Shown here one piece after another: positions 5,418 to 5,523 of a DNA stretch of 5,523 nt; the first letter of the stretch is position 1; every line of letters starts with the position of its first letter. Origin of the DNA: an uncultured Ruminococcus sp. Lineage in GTDB: Bacteria; Bacillota; Clostridia; Oscillospirales; Acutalibacteraceae. The translations under genes and the position numbers were made by a program. A model generated the notes under the pieces. It was not told where the DNA came from. It saw only the letters and a program-made list of their open reading frames with translations, and ran no database searches. Where the stretch lies: assembly GCA_902773245.1 (NCBI GenBank), contig CACYDY010000227.1, positions 1 through 5,523 on the forward strand. The letters run 5' to 3'.

Positions 5418-5462
5418 AATAAACATTAAAAGTACTGATAAACAAAGGAGAAGTGAGATAAA
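5418..5462. other. Presumed right element-chromosome junction, crossover not located
   Basis: This 45-nt AT-rich gap joins the integrase stop to the ychF start. An integrase gene at an element edge next to a conserved housekeeping gene usually marks an attachment site, so the crossover should lie in the gap or in the first ychF codons. No left copy of this sequence could be found in the window, so the core repeat cannot be defined. The ychF ribosome binding site AAGGAG (5445-5450) is in the gap. No terminator hairpin is present. Confidence 0.45.
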
Positions 5463-5523
5463 ATGAAATTAGGAATTGTGGGGCTGCCGAATGTCGGCAA
5501 GAGCACCCTTTTTAACGCCATAA
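5463..5523 (+). CDS. ychF: YchF/OLA1-family P-loop ATPase/GTPase, first 20 codons
   Basis: The visible residues MKLGIVGLPNVGKSTLFNAI are the hallmark start of YchF, a translation-linked Obg-type nucleotidase that binds ribosomes and in many bacteria prefers ATP. The P-loop GLPNVGKST spans residues 7-15. The gene runs out of the window. AAGGAG (5445-5450) is the best ribosome binding site, with a rather long 12-nt spacing. The codons are G+C-richer than the integrase, consistent with chromosome meeting a mobile element here. Its original promoter is probably displaced by the insertion, so it may now depend on element transcripts. Confidence 0.93.
   Translation, partial: MKLGIVGLPNVGKSTLFNAI

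Overview
The window looks like low-to-mid G+C Bacillota DNA, most likely from a gut-type Clostridia relative (this is inference). The reasons are strong AGGAGG-type ribosome binding sites, a TTG start, sigma-A style promoters, a Tn916-type Xis/Int pair and a typical ychF start. The central part (about 455-5417) is a compact integrated mobile element that abuts the 5' end of the housekeeping gene ychF on the right. On the left it is bordered by the C-terminal two thirds of a serine recombinase.

Layout: (1) 1-429, the end of a serine recombinase/resolvase, closed by a perfect hairpin (421-450) that also serves as terminator for the convergent repressor gene. (2) 455-1024, minus strand, an XRE-family (Cro/CI-like) repressor. 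(3) 1025-1386, a control region with divergent promoters, a cluster of GAGTA/TACTC inverted pairs, and a segment (1199-1290) that folds into a closed three-way junction starting almost exactly at the predicted transcription start. (4) 1387-1584, a 65-residue unknown protein starting at TTG, overlapping the next gene by 14 nt. (5) 1571-3865, a 764-residue primase-helicase with zinc finger, TOPRIM and SF3/D5-like ATPase, ending in an acidic tail that finishes in Phe. (6) 3885-4088, a Tn916-Xis-like excisionase. (7) 4203-5417, a full-length tyrosine integrase with its own promoter and a start site buried in an RNA hairpin. (8) 5463-5523, the first 20 codons of ychF.

How it probably works (inference): the repressor holds down both its own promoter and the rightward promoter through the GAGTA/TACTC operators. 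Derepression would give one rightward transcript carrying the leader RNA, the small ORF, the primase-helicase, xis and int, so the element replicates and excises together. Integrase also has a private promoter (4122-4150). The RNA made there can hide the int ribosome binding site, whereas the long operon transcript carries an upstream arm (4125-4135) that can pair with the same strand and free it. This would couple high integrase output to operon induction.

No relaxase, coupling ATPase, capsid, terminase or resistance gene is visible. The visible part resembles a phage satellite or an integrative plasmid-like element more than a self-transmissible ICE, but the left side of the element may lie outside the window.
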